The notes under the pieces were generated by a model. That model did not search any database and was not told where the DNA came from. It saw only the letters and a list, made by a program, of their open reading frames with translations. From positions 1-22,603 of the IMG/VR virus record IMGVR_UViG_3300036985_003885: a stretch of 22,603 nt of DNA; one strand, 5' to 3'. Shown one piece after another: positions 5,671 through 13,391 of this stretch. The first letter of the stretch is position 1, and every line of letters starts with the position of its first letter. The translations under genes and the position numbers were made by a program. Source of the stretch: a virus.

Positions 5671-5973
5671 GGATTTATAAGGGTTTTGGGTGAGATGCCT
5701 TTTTTTGATGATATTACCCGATGGCTTGAATCCCTTATGTTTATTAGAATTAAAAAATCATCTCCGCTCCCACGCAAAAATATCTTGGTACAATGCAAAG
5801 AGAGAAGAGAGAAAATAATTAGTGGGATGTTTAATGCAAAGATTTATTGAAATAAGGCGTTTTAAGGGTGTTTATAGAAGCAAGTTAGGTGTTTGATAAC
5901 TCATCATACATTAAAATAGTTTTGCTAATGTAATAGCGTTTAGACTTAGATTTATTATTTTAAACATGAACTG

Positions 5974-6002
5974 TTGACAGCTAGCAAAGAATTATTTATT
6001 AT
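5974..6002 (+). promoter_or_regulatory. rightward promoter for the packaging operon (TTGACA-17-TATTAT)
   Basis: TTGACA at 5974-5979, a 17-bp spacer and TATTAT at 5997-6002 (5 of 6 matches to the -10 consensus). The start point would be near 6009, giving a leader of about 119 bases before the small-terminase gene. No other convincing promoter was found between here and 15144, so this probably drives the packaging, portal and scaffold genes. Confidence 0.8.
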
Positions 6003-6010
6003 GATGAAAG

Positions 6011-6093
6011 CTGTGTGAATTGTTTGCACAGTTTCTTGCAAGATTAAACTTTGTTTCATGTTCTAGCTGATGGTGAAGTTTAGGTTTAATCTT
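6011..6093 (+). promoter_or_regulatory. structured leader of the packaging operon
   Basis: Two potential hairpins lie between the predicted start point and the small-terminase gene. The first is CTGTG (6011-6015) with CACAG (6027-6031), extendable by two G-U pairs. The second is AAGATTAAAC (6040-6049) with its exact complement GTTTAATCTT (6084-6093) across a 34-base loop. Neither is followed by a T-run, so they are not terminators. They may stabilise the mRNA or be bound by a protein. The role is unproved. Confidence 0.4.
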
Positions 6094-6127
6094 AGAAGTA
6101 AAAATATTGAATAAGGGATTAAGGTAA

Positions 6128-6598
6128 ATGCATAAAGAGACAGTTTCAGGTCGTCAATACAAGACTGAAAAGAATGTTTTCGATGCTGAAGATATAGTTG
6201 AGCTTGAGAGATTAGCTGCTTATCTTTCTGTTGACCAGATAGCGGCATATTTCTGTATTGGTCAAAATACTTTTTATGAAATAATGAAGAGACAACCAGA
6301 AGTGGCGGTAAGTTATCAAAAAGGAAGAGTTGATAAAACAGTTCTTTTTGCGCAACAATTACAAGATAAAGCACTTGGTATTACCACTGAAGGTGATACA
6401 ACTGCACTTATCTTTTATCTAAAGACCCGTGCACGTTGGAGTGAAGCCGTTCCTGAAACAAAAATTGAAGAAGAAATTACCGAAACTTCAGAAGAAAAAG
6501 CTGTTAGAATGGAAAAAATTAAGAAGTATACTGAATATCTTAATGACGATGAGTGGCACGCTAAAAAGGCTAAACAAATTACTGGTGAAAATAAATGA
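6128..6598 (+). CDS. terS: terminase small subunit-like protein
   Basis: 156 residues. The N-terminal region holds an HTH-like segment (residues about 28-50: LERLAAYLSVDQIAAYFCIGQNTFYEIM), followed by KRQPEVAVSYQKGR, a long helix, and the typical closing motif ALIFYLKTRARWSE (about 95-108). This arrangement is that of phage small terminases, which bind the packaging site and load the large subunit on DNA. The C-terminal 45 residues are highly charged, as in the part that contacts the large terminase or portal. Position is decisive: it is the first gene of the rightward operon, two genes before the large terminase. AAGG at 6121-6124 precedes ATG at a fitting distance. Its TGA overlaps the next ATG (ATGA). 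Confidence 0.75.
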   Translation: MHKETVSGRQYKTEKNVFDAEDIVELERLAAYLSVDQIAAYFCIGQNTFYEIMKRQPEVAVSYQKGRVDKTVLFAQQLQDKALGITTEGDTTALIFYLKTRARWSEAVPETKIEEEITETSEEKAVRMEKIKKYTEYLNDDEWHAKKAKQITGENK

Positions 6599-6834
6599 GT
6601 AAAGTTAAAAAAGATAACGCTGTTGATGAAGTAATTAAATCTCAAGAAGTTTCAACTGCTCAACCTGTAGTTGTTACAGCTCTTGATCCCGTATATAATG
6701 ATCGTGGTCAATTAAGCTATGGATTTACAATAAAGTTAGATGATACAACGTATAGATTCCGTACAAATCAACAAGGATATTTACAGCTTAATAATTCTGG
6801 TTCATTTTATACTACGATAACTTTAAATAACTAA
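6595..6834 (+). CDS. hypothetical protein between the terminase genes (79 aa)
   Basis: 79 residues. A charged N-terminus (MSKVKKDNAVDEVIKSQEVS) is followed by a compact beta-rich part (VVVTALDPVYNDRGQLSYGF; TIKLDDTTYRFRTNQQGYLQ; SFYTTITLNN). No family is recognised. The start is coupled to the small-terminase stop by a four-base ATGA overlap. The gene ends five bases before a 22-bp perfect inverted repeat. A role in packaging is suggested only by position. Confidence 0.65.
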   Translation: MSKVKKDNAVDEVIKSQEVSTAQPVVVTALDPVYNDRGQLSYGFTIKLDDTTYRFRTNQQGYLQLNNSGSFYTTITLNN

Positions 6835-6839
6835 TATAG

Positions 6840-6901
6840 TGTCATTAATGCTATTCTAATTGCTTATATCCATTGGCTTAATTAGAATAGCATTAATGAC
6901 A
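6840..6901. repeat. 22-bp perfect inverted repeat (hairpin) upstream of terL
   Basis: The arm at 6840-6861 (starting TGTCATTAATGC, ending TCTAATT) is the exact reverse complement of 6880-6901. The loop is 18 bases (6862-6879). As RNA this would be a very stable 22-bp stem. No T-run follows, since the next bases are TTTAAAC, so a simple intrinsic terminator is unlikely. It lies between the 79-residue gene and the large terminase. Possible roles are RNase III processing, uncoupling of terS and terL expression, a packaging or protein-binding site, or a remnant of a small mobile element. Confidence 0.85.
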
Positions 6902-6924
6902 TTTAAACAAAATGGATAAAAACA

Positions 6925-9486
6925 ATGTTATTTTCTGATAAAGATATTGCCGAAGCAAGTTTATACGAGTTCTTTAAGCAATCATGGCACGTCATTGAAG
7001 GACACACCGAGTTCGTTGATGAATGGTATTTAAAAGAAATATCAAAATCATTAGAAGATTGTTATCATAGAAAGATTAAGAATTTATTAATTAATCTTCC
7101 CCCCCGTAAAGGAAAGCCAGTCGGCCAATTTACATACCTACAACGTAGTGATGGAGTCCGTACATTTATAAAAGATATAAATGTTGGTGATTATGTTTTA
7201 ACTCATAAAGGCAGATATCGTAAAGTCCTCAATAAATATTATCAAGGTTTGCAAGATACTTATATTATTAAAACCTTTGGTAATAGAGAGGTAGTAGCCG
7301 AAGGTTCTCATCCTTTTTTAACAACAGAAGGTTGGAAAGAAGCTAAGCAGTTAAAAATTACAGATACATTGGCAACAGTTGAAACAAGGGAAGACATTGG
7401 ATTACAAACCTCGTTAGAAGAAGCCAGACTAATTGGGTATATTATTGGTGATGGTTGTGTTGTAGCAAATACCTGTAATATAACTTGTGCTGATGAAGTA
7501 CAACTAGAAGATATGATAAATTGTGCAAACAAATTAGGGTTTAACTATTTAATTCGTAAGTATAAACGAAAAGCAACCGATAAACTTCTAACTAGATTTT
7601 CACTGTCTAAAGGAATTAATGATGTTAGGAAATGGTTAAAATCTCATAACATGACAGGTAAAAATTCCTACACTAAAAGAGTTCCTGATATTATTTTCAA
7701 ATCAAACAATGAAGCTATAGGTAATTTCCTCGGAGCATATATTGCTTGTGATGGTTCTATATATCAAAGAAGGGGAAATACATTAGATATTAAGTTAGAG
7801 ATAGGTTCAGTGTCAAATGAACTTCTTATTGATGTAAACCATCTTTTAAATAGATTGGGAATAAGATGTAGTGTTAGGAAGAAAGTATCAAATATAAAAA
7901 CAAAAATACAAGGGAATACTTATACGTCTTATACTTTAAGAACTAGTGAACAAGATGATATATATAAACTCTCAAAAGTAGTCCCTATATATGGTGAGAA
8001 ACAAACTAAACTATTAACTTTAGTTTTACCGAAAGTTAGGTTTGATTCTGAATATTTAAGAGATCCAATATTATCTATTGAGAGCAACGGTAAAGAAGAG
8101 TGTTATTGTTTAGAAATAGAAGATGATCATACATTTACTGCTAACGATATCATAGTCCATAATACCAATTTAATATCAATAGCATTTCCAGTATGGGTTT
8201 GGCTTCATAATCCAGAGGAAAAGTTTATCTGTGCGTCCTACACTAACTCACTTGCATTAAAAATATCCGATAAAAGTAAGCTACTTATTGAAAGCGAATG
8301 GTTTCAAAATAATTGGGGCGATAGATTTAAACTACGTAGAGATCAAAATAGTAAGAGTTATTTTGCTAATAATAAAACTGGTTATAGGATGTCAACAAGT
8401 GCTGGTTCTTTTATTACTGGTTCAGGTGGCTCAATAATCATAGTTGACGATCCAAATGACCCAAGCGGTGAATCTGAAATAACAACTGAACGAGTCAATG
8501 TTTGGTGGTCGCAGAAAATGTTTAATCGTGTTAATGATGCACGAACTGCTGTGCGTATTGTTGTACAACAACGATCACAAAGTGAGAATGACATATCAGG
8601 TAATATAATTAAGAATGATATAGAAAATCAATGGCTTAAGTATATATTACCTATGGAGTACGAAAGTACTATTAAGTCTAACTTTAATGATAAAAGAAAA
8701 GTTGAAGGTGAACTATTAAGTTGTCGTGATACTCCTGAGATAGTAAGGCAATTAAAGAGAGAGATGGGTACCTCTGGTTATGCTGCACAGTATCAGCAAA
8801 GACCTGCTCCACTTGAAGGTGGAATGATTAAGAAACATTGGTTTAAGTTGTATCAATATGAAGAGCTTCCAGAATTAGAGTTTGTAATACAATCGTGGGA
8901 CACTGCGCTTACAGCTCATGATGATTCTAATTATTCGGCATGTACAACATGGGGAATATTTTTAGATAGATACGATAATGAAAATGTGATATTACTTTCA
9001 AGCTGGCGTGATAAGTTAGAATACCCAGAGCTTAGGGATAGAGTTAAAAGGCTTGCTAATAATTATAGAGATACAGCAACAAATACTTTGCCTACGTCTA
9101 TAAAGTATCAACCTGATTTAATAGTTATTGAGGCTAAGGCTTCTGGTGATCCATTAATACAGGATTTAAAACGTGGTGGTATTTATGCGCAAGCCTTCAT
9201 ACCTAACAAACATGGCGATAAGATACAGCGTGTTAGGTTGATTACTTCTTTAATTGAGAGTGGTATAGTATGGATGCCTTGTCAAAAGAACAATACTAAC
9301 AAAATGGCTGACTTTGCTGATGAGTTTGTAACAAGTATAAGTTATTTCCCGAATGTTAGTTCAAGGGATTATGTAGATACAATGACACAAGCATTGATCG
9401 TACTTAGAGATGGTAGTAGGATATCTCACCCTAAAGATTATCGTGATCCTGCTGATGAATTTAAAGAAACAGTTAGATTTTATTAA
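6925..9486 (+). CDS. terL: terminase large subunit, interrupted by an intein
   Basis: 853 residues encoding a DNA-packaging ATPase-nuclease whose mature length after splicing would be 504. ATPase: the Walker A is PPRKGK (59-64) joined to T414 after intein removal, giving PPRKGKT. Walker B is SIIIVDD (503-509). Other ATPase features are SYTNSLALKISDK and FQNNWGDRF. Nuclease (RNase H-like): QSWDTALTAHDDSNY with D659, DLIVIEAKASGDPLIQDLK with E736, and SSRDYVDTMTQAL with D815 and D818. This is the TIGR01630-like large-terminase layout. The reading frame is uninterrupted across the insertion, so the element is an intein and not an intron. ATG at 6925 follows a weak GGA. The stop overlaps the portal start (TAATG). 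The protein joins the small terminase and portal to fill the prohead. Confidence 0.95.
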   Translation: MLFSDKDIAEASLYEFFKQSWHVIEGHTEFVDEWYLKEISKSLEDCYHRKIKNLLINLPPRKGKPVGQFTYLQRSDGVRTFIKDINVGDYVLTHKGRYRKVLNKYYQGLQDTYIIKTFGNREVVAEGSHPFLTTEGWKEAKQLKITDTLATVETREDIGLQTSLEEARLIGYIIGDGCVVANTCNITCADEVQLEDMINCANKLGFNYLIRKYKRKATDKLLTRFSLSKGINDVRKWLKSHNMTGKNSYTKRVPDIIFKSNNEAIGNFLGAYIACDGSIYQRRGNTLDIKLEIGSVSNELLIDVNHLLNRLGIRCSVRKKVSNIKTKIQGNTYTSYTLRTSEQDDIYKLSKVVPIYGEKQTKLLTLVLPKVRFDSEYLRDPILSIESNGKEECYCLEIEDDHTFTANDIIVHNTNLISIAFPVWVWLHNPEEKFICASYTNSLALKISDKSKLLIESEWFQNNWGDRFKLRRDQNSKSYFANNKTGYRMSTSAGSFITGSGGSIIIVDDPNDPSGESEITTERVNVWWSQKMFNRVNDARTAVRIVVQQRSQSENDISGNIIKNDIENQWLKYILPMEYESTIKSNFNDKRKVEGELLSCRDTPEIVRQLKREMGTSGYAAQYQQRPAPLEGGMIKKHWFKLYQYEELPELEFVIQSWDTALTAHDDSNYSACTTWGIFLDRYDNENVILLSSWRDKLEYPELRDRVKRLANNYRDTATNTLPTSIKYQPDLIVIEAKASGDPLIQDLKRGGIYAQAFIPNKHGDKIQRVRLITSLIESGIVWMPCQKNNTNKMADFADEFVTSISYFPNVSSRDYVDTMTQALIVLRDGSRISHPKDYRDPADEFKETVRFY
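7117..8163 (+). other. intein with LAGLIDADG endonuclease domain, class 3-like
   Basis: Residues 65-413 of TerL (349 residues). Removal restores the Walker A loop exactly (GK joined to T). Block A: PVGQFTYLQRSDGVRTFIKD and GDYVLTHKGR, beginning with Pro and not Cys or Ser. Block B: EVVAEGSHPFLTTEGW, with the conserved His129 but Glu in place of the usual Thr. Endonuclease: LAGLIDADG motifs LIGYIIGDG (169-177, D176) and FLGAYIACDG (268-277, D276). Block F: CYCLEIEDDHTF with Cys395 at position F:4. Block G: NDIIVHN, then Thr414 as the first C-extein residue. A non-nucleophilic first residue, F:4 Cys and +1 Thr are class 3 features, as in the mycophage Bethlehem DnaB intein, which also begins with Pro. 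The partner Trp (B:12) and Thr (G:5) of the class 3 triplet appear to be Phe and Val, so the match is incomplete. Confidence 0.92.
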
Positions 9487-11843
9487 TGAAAAGAAATAAT
9501 AAGCGCTTACAGTTAAGGAATAGTGAAAACACTATTGATAATCAACTTAGTGGTCAAGTCATACCTGATAATATAAGTGATGAAGATATCAATAAGCTTG
9601 AAGATTTAGAAGATGGTTCAACTGTTTACGAAATAGGCAAGCCTGAGCTAGAACAAACAACCAAAGATGATAAGTTCGATGCTAACTTAGCCTTGAAGAT
9701 GAAAGACGAGACATTAAAGAAAGTATCGTCTTATATTTTAGATTGTTTGGAAGAAGATACTGAAGCAAGACAACCGTGGCTTGATATTCATAATAAGGTT
9801 AAAAAGTATCTTGGTCATAACTTGGAAGATTTGACAGATAGTCCTTTTACTCAAGCATGTCGAACATTTGATACAACGCTTAGTACTGCATTAATTAGAT
9901 TTTGTGCAACATCTAGAAGTGAACTGTTACCTGAGAGCGGACCATGTTCGTATAAGATAGTTGGTCAAAGTAACGATGAGCTTGATGATATTGCAAAGAC
10001 AAGAAGTCAATGGCTTAATTATTTTTTAACAATAAAGGATTCTGCTTATTATAAAGATTATGAAAAGTCTTTATATTACATTGGGTTTTATGGAACTGTT
10101 ATTAAAAAAGTTTATTATGATGATATTCTTAAACAACCTATTTCAAGATTTATTTTACCTGAAAACTTTTTAATTAATATTGATTGTACATCAATACTTG
10201 AATCAGATCGCTTAACTCATATTTTAAAATTATCAGCACGTGATATTTTGATAAACCAAAAGAATGAGATTTACCGAGATGTTGAGTTACCTTATTTAAA
10301 AGTAGATGGTGGTAACAATGATGATATGGATGATTCAAAAAAAAATGATTCCAATAGCCTTATCAATATTGATAACTATACACAAAGATCATTGCATGAT
10401 GTTTATGAAAGCCATATTTATTTGAACTTAGAAACTTTTGAACCAAACTATAACTCAGATGAAATTACTGATGTTCCTAAACCTTACATAGTTACTATTG
10501 ATAAAGAAAGTAAAGAAATACTTTGTATTAAACGTAATTGGAAAAAAGACGACGATACTTTCACCCGCAGAAAATATTTTATCGCTTATCAATATTTTAC
10601 AGGTTTTGATATATGGGGTTTGGGTTTAGCTAGAATGTCTGGTACAAATGCAATAGCAGTTACTAATATGTTAAGGCAAACAGTTGATGCTGCAACTTAT
10701 CAAAATTTACCAGCTGGCTTTATCCAGAAGGGAACGAGTAAACAACAAAAAACAGATATTACTTTAGGTGCTGGTCAATGGCAATTTCTTGATGGTCCTG
10801 GAAATATAAAAGATTTATTTTCTCCACTGCCAAGTAATGGCCCATCACAAGCTTTGATGCAGTTAAGACAAGAAGTTATTGGTCAGATGCAAGATCAATT
10901 ATCTACTACTGAGCTTGGAATGATGCAAAGTAAAGAAGATATTCCAACAGGAACGGCAATTGCATTCTTGGAAGAAAGTAACAAGATACAATCTTCAGTA
11001 TTAAAGTCTCTGCACGTCTCTTTTTCGGAAGAATTACGTTTGCTTGATGATATATTTAAAGAAGTAGTTGATAGAGAGGAATTTTTTATCAATGGTGAGA
11101 ATTATATTATTACTAAAGAACATTTTATTGATTCAGTACAAATAATTCCCGTTTCAGATCCCTCAGTTAATTCTAACATTCAAAGAATAATGAGAGCTGA
11201 AGCTGTATTTCAAACAGCAATGCAAATGCCAGATAAGATTAATTCTATTGAAGTTTTAAAGATGATCTTTAAAGCACAAGGTTTAGCAACTGATGTTATT
11301 GAAAGTCTTATTGTACAAGAAAATGAAGTGCAACCTACTGACCCTATTACTGAGAATATGAATATGATGCAGAATAAACCTGTTAAGGCTGGTTTAGATC
11401 AAAATCATGATGCTCATATTGTTGTACATTCTGCTGTTGATACTGATCAAGCAAAGGCGCATATACAAGAACATGCAGCAATGAAATTTATGTTACAAAT
11501 GCAGCAAGAAATGGGTATTGATCTAAACCAAATAGATCCTAGTGATCCGGAAATGCAAAATATGATTGCTATTAAAGCAGCCCATGCAGTTGAGAGTTTA
11601 GGTTTAAATAAGCAAGATGATGAAGATAGTGAGTTAAACCCTAATGCATTGTTAAAAGCTGATATTGAACAAAAACGTGAACATAGCAATATTCAAAAAG
11701 AAATTGCCGATATGAAGCTTGAAGGAGATGTATTTAAAACTCAATTACATTTTGAAGAGACTAAAGAAAGATTAAAAGCAGATAAAGAAAAAGCTTTACT
11801 TGAGGCACGAATAGAAATAGAGAAATTAAAAAGTAGGTTGTAA
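9486..11843 (+). CDS. portal protein
   Basis: 785 residues. After a poorly conserved 50-residue N-terminus, the body carries portal features: DTEARQPWLDIHNKVKKYLG (about 95-114), a region of FDTTLSTALIRFCATSRSEL, GFYGTVIKKVYYDD, ILPENFLINIDCTS, then GTNAIAVTNMLRQTVDAATY and DIPTGTAIAFLEESNK. The C-terminal part has DQNHDAHIVVHSAVD with further His residues and a final charged coiled coil of about 50 residues (LEGDVFKTQLHFEETKERLK). In this family the dodecamer forms the DNA channel at one head vertex and docks the terminase. Large size (over 700) is usual for portals of podovirus-like phages. Its place right after terL, with the start overlapping the terL stop, agrees. Confidence 0.88.
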   Translation: MKRNNKRLQLRNSENTIDNQLSGQVIPDNISDEDINKLEDLEDGSTVYEIGKPELEQTTKDDKFDANLALKMKDETLKKVSSYILDCLEEDTEARQPWLDIHNKVKKYLGHNLEDLTDSPFTQACRTFDTTLSTALIRFCATSRSELLPESGPCSYKIVGQSNDELDDIAKTRSQWLNYFLTIKDSAYYKDYEKSLYYIGFYGTVIKKVYYDDILKQPISRFILPENFLINIDCTSILESDRLTHILKLSARDILINQKNEIYRDVELPYLKVDGGNNDDMDDSKKNDSNSLINIDNYTQRSLHDVYESHIYLNLETFEPNYNSDEITDVPKPYIVTIDKESKEILCIKRNWKKDDDTFTRRKYFIAYQYFTGFDIWGLGLARMSGTNAIAVTNMLRQTVDAATYQNLPAGFIQKGTSKQQKTDITLGAGQWQFLDGPGNIKDLFSPLPSNGPSQALMQLRQEVIGQMQDQLSTTELGMMQSKEDIPTGTAIAFLEESNKIQSSVLKSLHVSFSEELRLLDDIFKEVVDREEFFINGENYIITKEHFIDSVQIIPVSDPSVNSNIQRIMRAEAVFQTAMQMPDKINSIEVLKMIFKAQGLATDVIESLIVQENEVQPTDPITENMNMMQNKPVKAGLDQNHDAHIVVHSAVDTDQAKAHIQEHAAMKFMLQMQQEMGIDLNQIDPSDPEMQNMIAIKAAHAVESLGLNKQDDEDSELNPNALLKADIEQKREHSNIQKEIADMKLEGDVFKTQLHFEETKERLKADKEKALLEARIEIEKLKSRL

Positions 11844-12028
11844 TGAGAGATTCAGAATATATTTTAGATGAATTAATAAAGATAATCAGAAGTAATTTAG
11901 AAAGCGTTGAGAACAGACTTGTTAATGGTAATATATGCCATATGGAAGACTATAAATATAATCTAGGTGCTAGATACACTCTACGCTCATTGTGCGATTC
12001 AATTAATGAAATGAATAGAGGGGAATAA
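11843..12028 (+). CDS. hypothetical protein (61 aa)
   Basis: 61 residues, mostly helical (SEYILDELIKIIRSNLESVE; YTLRSLCDSINEMN) with a central NICHMEDYKYNLGARY. The ATG shares a base with the portal stop (TAATG). The gene ends with AGAGGGGA, which also serves as the strong ribosome-binding site of the next gene. No family is named; similar small proteins between portal and GroES-like genes occur in related phages, by general recollection. A head-assembly role is inference from position. Confidence 0.65.
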   Translation: MRDSEYILDELIKIIRSNLESVENRLVNGNICHMEDYKYNLGARYTLRSLCDSINEMNRGE

Positions 12029-12030
12029 TT

Positions 12031-12411
12031 ATGTACAACGATGATGAAATAGGAATAGATTTTGATAATTTTAATGTAAATGATGAGTTATCTTTATTTG
12101 AAGATTGCACACCAAAGCCAACTGAGATATTGATTAGATTATATATTCAACCTCAAAAAACAAAAGGCGGTATTATTATTGATAATTCCAAAGGTATATA
12201 TAATGAGATTGTTGGCTATGTTGCTAAGATAGGTAAATGTTGTTTTAGTGGTGAGCGATATAAAGATTGGGGACATTGGTACAAAGTTGGTGATTGGGTG
12301 GTATTTCCAAGGCATGCTGGTATAAGATTTACTTATAAGAAATTACCTGTATTTTCAATAGTTGATGATGCTCCACTTTTAATAATTCAAGATCCAAGAG
12401 AAGTTAAATAA
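12031..12411 (+). CDS. GroES-like cochaperonin
   Basis: 126 residues. After a 28-residue acidic leader, it shows the GroES pattern: ILIRLYIQPQKTKGGIII (33-50), in which KTKGGIII corresponds to the mobile loop that contacts GroEL. This is followed by GYVAKIGKCCFSG (62-74), WYKVGDWVVFPRHAGIRF (83-100) and SIVDDAPLLII (109-119). The family caps GroEL and helps capsid proteins fold; phage gp31 of T4 plays this part for the T4 capsid. The gene is placed directly before the scaffold-like gene, which fits a role in folding the shell proteins. AGAGGGGA lies at a good distance before the ATG and is the strongest ribosome-binding site in this operon, hinting at high expression. Use of host GroEL is inference. 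Confidence 0.85.
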   Translation: MYNDDEIGIDFDNFNVNDELSLFEDCTPKPTEILIRLYIQPQKTKGGIIIDNSKGIYNEIVGYVAKIGKCCFSGERYKDWGHWYKVGDWVVFPRHAGIRFTYKKLPVFSIVDDAPLLIIQDPREVK

Positions 12412-13389
12412 ATGGAAAATGCTAATTATGGGATAAGTCCTGAAGAAGAACTATCTACAGTAATGAAGGATATTGAAAAAAATATCCAAGAAGAAATACA
12501 AGATGAAGAAACTATTGAGGATGATTCGTACGTTGAGGATTCTGTTGAAGAAGATTCACAGGATGTGGGTGAACTTAGTGATGGAGATGATTCTGAGAAT
12601 GTAGAAGATATACAAGGGGAAGATCCTGTTAATGAAACAGATCTATATAAAGAAAAATATTACTTAGAAAAGAAAAAACGTAAAAGTGTTTTAGCTGATC
12701 GTCAAAAATTAGAGCAAGAAAATTATCAGTTAAAAAATGCTCTTGATGGTACAATTGACAGTAATACTAAACTATATGCTCGTGATCTTTATAACGATTT
12801 AGAAAAAGCAAAAAGTCTAAAAAAACAAGCATTACTTGGTGATGATCCTGATTTGTTACTTGAGGCAGATGAGATACATCAAAAACTTCTGCACAAAGTA
12901 AGTGAGTTCGAAAGTTATGTATCTAGTAGAACTCCTGACACAAGTAATGAGGGAGTAGAACCTGAAGAAAATCACGAAGAGAAAGTAAAATTATCAAATG
13001 CTCAAGAATGGTTAAATGAACGCCCTGAGTTAGTAGAAGGTTCTTATAATTTTAATCCTAAGATTCAGAAAGAACTCGGAACTTTCATAGAACAATTTGA
13101 TAGAGAACTAAAAAGAAACGGCAGAGAAGATGAGATTTTAAGTGATGCTTATCTTGATGTTCTTGATGAGTTTGTAGATAGTGTTAAGATAAATAGACCA
13201 AAAGATGGTTACACTACTTCTAATGTTGGTGGGGTTAGAAATAATTTTTCTAATGGTTCATCAAATGGGTCAATAAAGGTAACGCTTACTGAATTTGATA
13301 AGAACTATGCTAAAAATCTTGGCATTACTGAAAAAGAATATCTAAAATATAAGATTGAAGATATAAAAGAATCTAAAAATAGAAGGTAA
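12412..13389 (+). CDS. scaffold-like capsid assembly protein
   Basis: 325 residues. The first 80 residues are extremely acidic (EEEIQDEETIEDDSYVEDSV). A central coiled coil follows (KEKYYLEKKKRKSVLADRQK; KLEQENYQLKNAL), then helical segments, and the C-terminus has VTLTEFDKNYAKNLGITEKE and ends in KESKNRR. Coiled-coil, acidic proteins with a basic tail between portal and major capsid genes are typically head scaffolding proteins; the LT-x-x-F/E...A-x-x-L/M-GI-x-x-x-EY-x-x-x-K signature near the C-terminus recurs in such proteins. It begins right after the stop of the GroES-like gene. The assignment is by composition and position, without a catalytic signature. Confidence 0.7.
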   Translation: MENANYGISPEEELSTVMKDIEKNIQEEIQDEETIEDDSYVEDSVEEDSQDVGELSDGDDSENVEDIQGEDPVNETDLYKEKYYLEKKKRKSVLADRQKLEQENYQLKNALDGTIDSNTKLYARDLYNDLEKAKSLKKQALLGDDPDLLLEADEIHQKLLHKVSEFESYVSSRTPDTSNEGVEPEENHEEKVKLSNAQEWLNERPELVEGSYNFNPKIQKELGTFIEQFDRELKRNGREDEILSDAYLDVLDEFVDSVKINRPKDGYTTSNVGGVRNNFSNGSSNGSIKVTLTEFDKNYAKNLGITEKEYLKYKIEDIKESKNRR

Positions 13390-13391
13390 GT

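Larger units (their letters stand above)
5259..6127. other. divergent intergenic control region (about 870 bp)
   Basis: No convincing gene lies here. The region separates the leftward early-type block from the rightward packaging and head block. It contains a leftward promoter (5365-5393), an 11-bp tandem repeat (5399-5427), an AT-rich imperfect inverted repeat (5601-5670), a direct repeat AATGCAAAG (5792-5800 and 5833-5841), a rightward promoter (5974-6002) and leader hairpins (6011-6093). Such a region could also hold a replication origin or a packaging signal, but no sequence here proves either. Confidence 0.6.

Noticed and set aside
5592-5798. Minus-strand open reading frame of 68 codons in the control region
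   Set aside because: It runs through the AT-rich inverted repeat, has no ribosome-binding site or family pattern, and its C-terminal half merely translates low-complexity repeats.
6063-6374. Minus-strand open reading frame of 103 codons
   Set aside because: It overlaps the small-terminase gene in antisense; the plus-strand gene has clear family motifs.
6840-6901. Intrinsic terminator between the 79-residue gene and terL
   Set aside because: The stem is AT-rich and not followed by a T-run on either strand.
7117-8163. Self-splicing group I or II intron in terL
   Set aside because: The reading frame is open throughout the insertion and carries intein blocks A, B, F and G with the exact His-Asn-Thr junction.
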